Shown: positions 62,385 to 64,000 of the stretch, one piece after another | Position numbering within the stretch: the stretch's first letter is position 1 | How the letters are laid out: every line of letters begins with the position of its first letter | Origin: CAIWKO01 sp964469155 | Lineage (GTDB): Bacteria > Bacteroidota > Bacteroidia > Bacteroidales > CAIWKO01 | NCBI GenBank assembly: GCA_964469155.1 | Contig: CAYXXU010000007.1 | Span: forward strand, 1-64,000 | Direction: 5' to 3' | Length of the DNA stretch: 64,000 nucleotides | Translations under genes and position numbers: made by a program | Notes under the pieces: model-generated | What the model was told of the DNA's origin: nothing | Databases searched by the model: none | What the model saw: the letters and a program-made list of their open reading frames with translations, nothing else

Positions 62385-62392
62385 TATTTTTG
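62385..62392 (+). promoter_or_regulatory. -7 box of tRNA-Lys
   Basis: TATTTTTG ten bases before the tRNA. Confidence 0.55.
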
Positions 62393-62402
62393 CACCTTAT
62401 TT

Positions 62403-62475
62403 CTCTCCGTAGCTCAGCTGGTAGAGCAATTGACTCTTAATCAATGGGTCACAGGTTCGAATCCTGTCGGGGAGA
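62403..62475 (+). tRNA. tRNA-Lys (anticodon CTT)
   Basis: 73 bases fold into a full cloverleaf. Acceptor CTCTCCG / CGGGGAG with one T-G pair, D stem GCTC/GAGC, anticodon stem ATTGA/TCAAT with loop CTCTTAA (anticodon CTT, reading AAG), T stem ACAGG/CCTGT with loop TTCGAAT. CCA is not encoded. Confidence 0.95.
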
Positions 62476-62480
62476 CATTC

Positions 62481-62517
62481 ACGGACAGTTCTGCTTTTTC
62501 ATGGAATTGTCCGTTCT
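62481..62517 (+). terminator. Terminator after tRNA-Lys
   Basis: ACGGACA (62481-62487) pairs with TGTCCGT (62508-62514), extended by GTTC/GAAT-like pairs; followed by TCTTAT. Confidence 0.6.
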
Positions 62518-62671
62518 TATTTATAGCAATTTCATCCAAAAAAAAATGATTCGAATCTTTACTATGGTCTGTGAGGTGATAAAACTCCTTTATTTTGGAA
62601 AATTTTATGCAAAATTTTTGTAATAAAGTTAAAATAATGTACCTTTACCCCGATAAATGTTAATATTTTTT

Positions 62672-62685
62672 TTGATTTAAATCAT
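62672..62685 (+). promoter_or_regulatory. FNR-like box upstream of regulator gene
   Basis: TTGATTTAAATCAT: the palindrome TGATTTAAATCA matches the FNR consensus TTGAT-N4-ATCAA except for the last base. It lies 53 bp before the start of the Crp/Fnr gene, so autoregulation is likely. Confidence 0.65.
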
Positions 62686-62737
62686 TTAAAGCACGGTAAT
62701 TTGTCAATATTAATTAAGATGTAATTGATTAAAGCGC

Positions 62738-63430
62738 ATGGAAGATACAATAATCAAGCATTGCGGAGATTGCCTCACAAAGCTGCCCATATTTAATTCA
62801 TTAACAGAAGAACAATTTGAATTGGTAAATCAGGCCCGCTGTAAGGTGAGGTTTCGGCCGGGTGAAACTATTTTCAAACAAGGCACAGCGATGACGCATA
62901 TTATTATTGTCAACGAAGGGCTTGTTAAGGTTTATATTGAAGGTATTAACAATCGAAACCTGATCCTTAGGTTTGCCAAACCGATTACCATAATCGGAGG
63001 CCCCGGATTTTTTACTGATTTTAAAAATCACATCACTACCATGGCTGTTGAAGAATCAGCGGCCTGTTTTATTGATGTGAACATTTTAACGGAACTGATA
63101 AAAGAAAATAAAGATTTTGCATTAAATTTATTTGCCTGGGTAAACCAACAAACCCTTACCAATTATCATAAATTTATTGAATTGACCCAAAAAGGTATGC
63201 ACGGACGTGTGGCCGGCGCACTATTATATTTACATAACGAAATTTTCAAAGAAAGAGGCAATGGCATTCGCATCAACAGGCAGGACCTTGCCGATATTAC
63301 CGCCATGTCGAAAGAAAGCGCCATTAGAATTTTAAAGGAATTCAAAGACGACAACACCATTTCAGTGGAGGGGAACACCATTATAATAAACAACATTGAA
63401 AAACTAACCCATATTGGATTGAAAGGTTAG
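62738..63430 (+). CDS. Crp/Fnr family transcriptional regulator
   Basis: 230 residues. Cyclic-nucleotide-binding-type beta-barrel (about 15-125; RFRPGETIFKQGT, GLVKVYI), long dimer helix (about 127-150) and winged HTH (about 178-215; RQDLADITAMSKESAIRILKEF). The recognition helix keeps Glu193 and Arg197, the FNR residues contacting TTGAT. N-terminal HCGDC (Cys9, Cys12), Cys35 and Cys110 recall the Fe-S ligands of FNR, although the third FNR Cys position is Leu/Pro here. A role as oxygen or nitrosative-stress regulator is inferred. FNR-like boxes precede this gene and the next. Confidence 0.88.
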   Translation: MEDTIIKHCGDCLTKLPIFNSLTEEQFELVNQARCKVRFRPGETIFKQGTAMTHIIIVNEGLVKVYIEGINNRNLILRFAKPITIIGGPGFFTDFKNHITTMAVEESAACFIDVNILTELIKENKDFALNLFAWVNQQTLTNYHKFIELTQKGMHGRVAGALLYLHNEIFKERGNGIRINRQDLADITAMSKESAIRILKEFKDDNTISVEGNTIIINNIEKLTHIGLKG

Positions 63431-63527
63431 TCTGTTTTTTATTTCCCCTTTTGAATTTATTTCTTTTTAGTTACTGCAAACCCGCAATAGGTTTGTTTCC
63501 TCATTATCAATGAGTGAAAGATTTGTG

Positions 63528-63541
63528 TTGATATTTATCAA
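63528..63541 (+). promoter_or_regulatory. Perfect FNR-type box before cytochrome gene
   Basis: TTGATATTTATCAA is a perfect TTGAT-N4-ATCAA site, 172 bp before the multihaem lipoprotein start codon and about 100 bp after the regulator's stop codon. Confidence 0.75.
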
Positions 63542-63712
63542 TCTGAACTTGATTTTTGTTTAACACCTGTCCGCATTATATCAGCAATTTTTTTTCTCCA
63601 CTATTAATTTTCATTGTATGTTTGCAGAGAAATTTTTCTTCAGAAAAAAATCAGAATTAAACCAGAAAATAAACAGAAATAAAATAATACTAACTTAAAT
63701 CAATTTAAAAAA

Positions 63713-64000
63713 ATGAAAAAAATTTTATCAGTTGTGTTAATGGCCTCTGCGGCCATTATGATTTCCCTGACTGGCTGCAACAAAGAAGGCCCCGCAGGAG
63801 CAAACGGAAAAGATGGCGCTGACGGGACCAACGGTCTTGATGCCAACGAAACCTGTAAACTTTGCCATGTTTCAACGGTAGTAGATGCAATTTCTACCCA
63901 GTTCCAAATGTCGAAACATGAGTATGGTTTAACCGCAGAAGAAGAAGCAGGCAATACATCATGTACACCATGTCACTGCCAGGAAGCTTTCAAATATGTG
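63713..64000 (+). CDS. Multihaem c-type cytochrome lipoprotein (5' part)
   Basis: 96 residues visible, open at the window end. Lipoprotein signal MKKILSVVLMASAAIMISLTGC (Cys 22), then a collagen-like linker NKEGPAGANGKDGADGTNGL, then haem-binding motifs CKLCH (near 47-51) and CTPCH (near 85-89). More motifs are expected downstream. It is an outer-membrane-anchored, surface or periplasmic electron carrier of the kind used in anaerobic respiration. The upstream FNR-type box suggests control by the adjacent regulator. Confidence 0.9.
   Translation, partial: MKKILSVVLMASAAIMISLTGCNKEGPAGANGKDGADGTNGLDANETCKLCHVSTVVDAISTQFQMSKHEYGLTAEEEAGNTSCTPCHCQEAFKYV

Noticed and set aside
1..64000. Prophage, integron or transposase genes
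   Set aside because: No integrase, transposase, capsid or terminase-like protein was seen on either strand.

Overview
The window is chromosomal DNA of a low-GC Bacteroidota, most likely a Bacteroidales-type anaerobe or facultative organism from the environment. The evidence is: type IX secretion (T9SS) C-terminal sorting domains on giant secreted adhesin-like proteins; many MKK...C lipoproteins; TAnnTTTG -7 promoter boxes; the Bacteroidota gene order panC / starch synthase / DUF4270 lipoprotein / glmS; an MqnP-like UbiA prenyltransferase that suggests menaquinone made by the futalosine route; and the absence of any IS element, prophage or CRISPR array.

Layout. 1-2596 is gene-poor: small hairpins, a sigma-54-like promoter with two upstream palindromes, a 14-unit 21-bp repeat array, one small orphan gene, and a field of 10-bp repeats. 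2597-14644 holds two giant secreted proteins. 14794-20376 is a short surface-polysaccharide and outer-membrane block (NodB-like deacetylase, sugar transferase, Wzi-like protein, OmpA protein). 20623-23904 is a third giant T9SS cargo. 23991-26777 is era, der and hslR-like. 27422-29241 has a lipoprotein, an orphan helical protein and a second 21-bp array. 29493-35001 has a polyprenyl synthase, a MORN-type repeat protein, tadA and aspS. 35066-41306 (minus) is zinc ribbon / Nif3 / glmS / DUF4270 / starch synthase. 41446-45992 (plus) is panC / panD / flippase-like / rfaE2 / lipoprotein / radA. 46086-50513 is accessory: a CAP lipoprotein, a frameshifted gene, an orphan gene with the third 21-bp array, and two related lipoproteins. 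50663-62251 is a U32 protein followed by a long minus-strand set (OmpA/PD40, TPR, UbiA, thioredoxin, mutS2, glycosyltransferase, glutamine synthetase-like). 62403-64000 has tRNA-Lys, an Fnr-like regulator and the start of a multihaem lipoprotein.

Main result. Three non-coding arrays with an exact 21-bp period (652-945, 29032-29241, 48733-49089) each lie next to an orphan gene for a small, mostly helical cytosolic protein (1057-1668, 28141-28905, 47960-48664). The array sequences differ, but all share the period and an AATTA core in the same orientation as the neighbouring gene. The third array carries an exact 105-bp higher-order duplication and a variable triplet whose versions are reverse complements in adjacent units, as expected for hairpins in an RNA. 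I know of no described system of this kind; whether array and protein work together is inference.

Other points: a perfect TTGAT-N4-ATCAA box before the cytochrome gene and a near-perfect one before its neighbouring Fnr-like regulator; a nested inverted repeat of about 240 bp at 26952-27189; a 28-bp perfect palindrome at 50593-50620; and intergenic regions filled with short-period repeats whose sequence differs from gap to gap.
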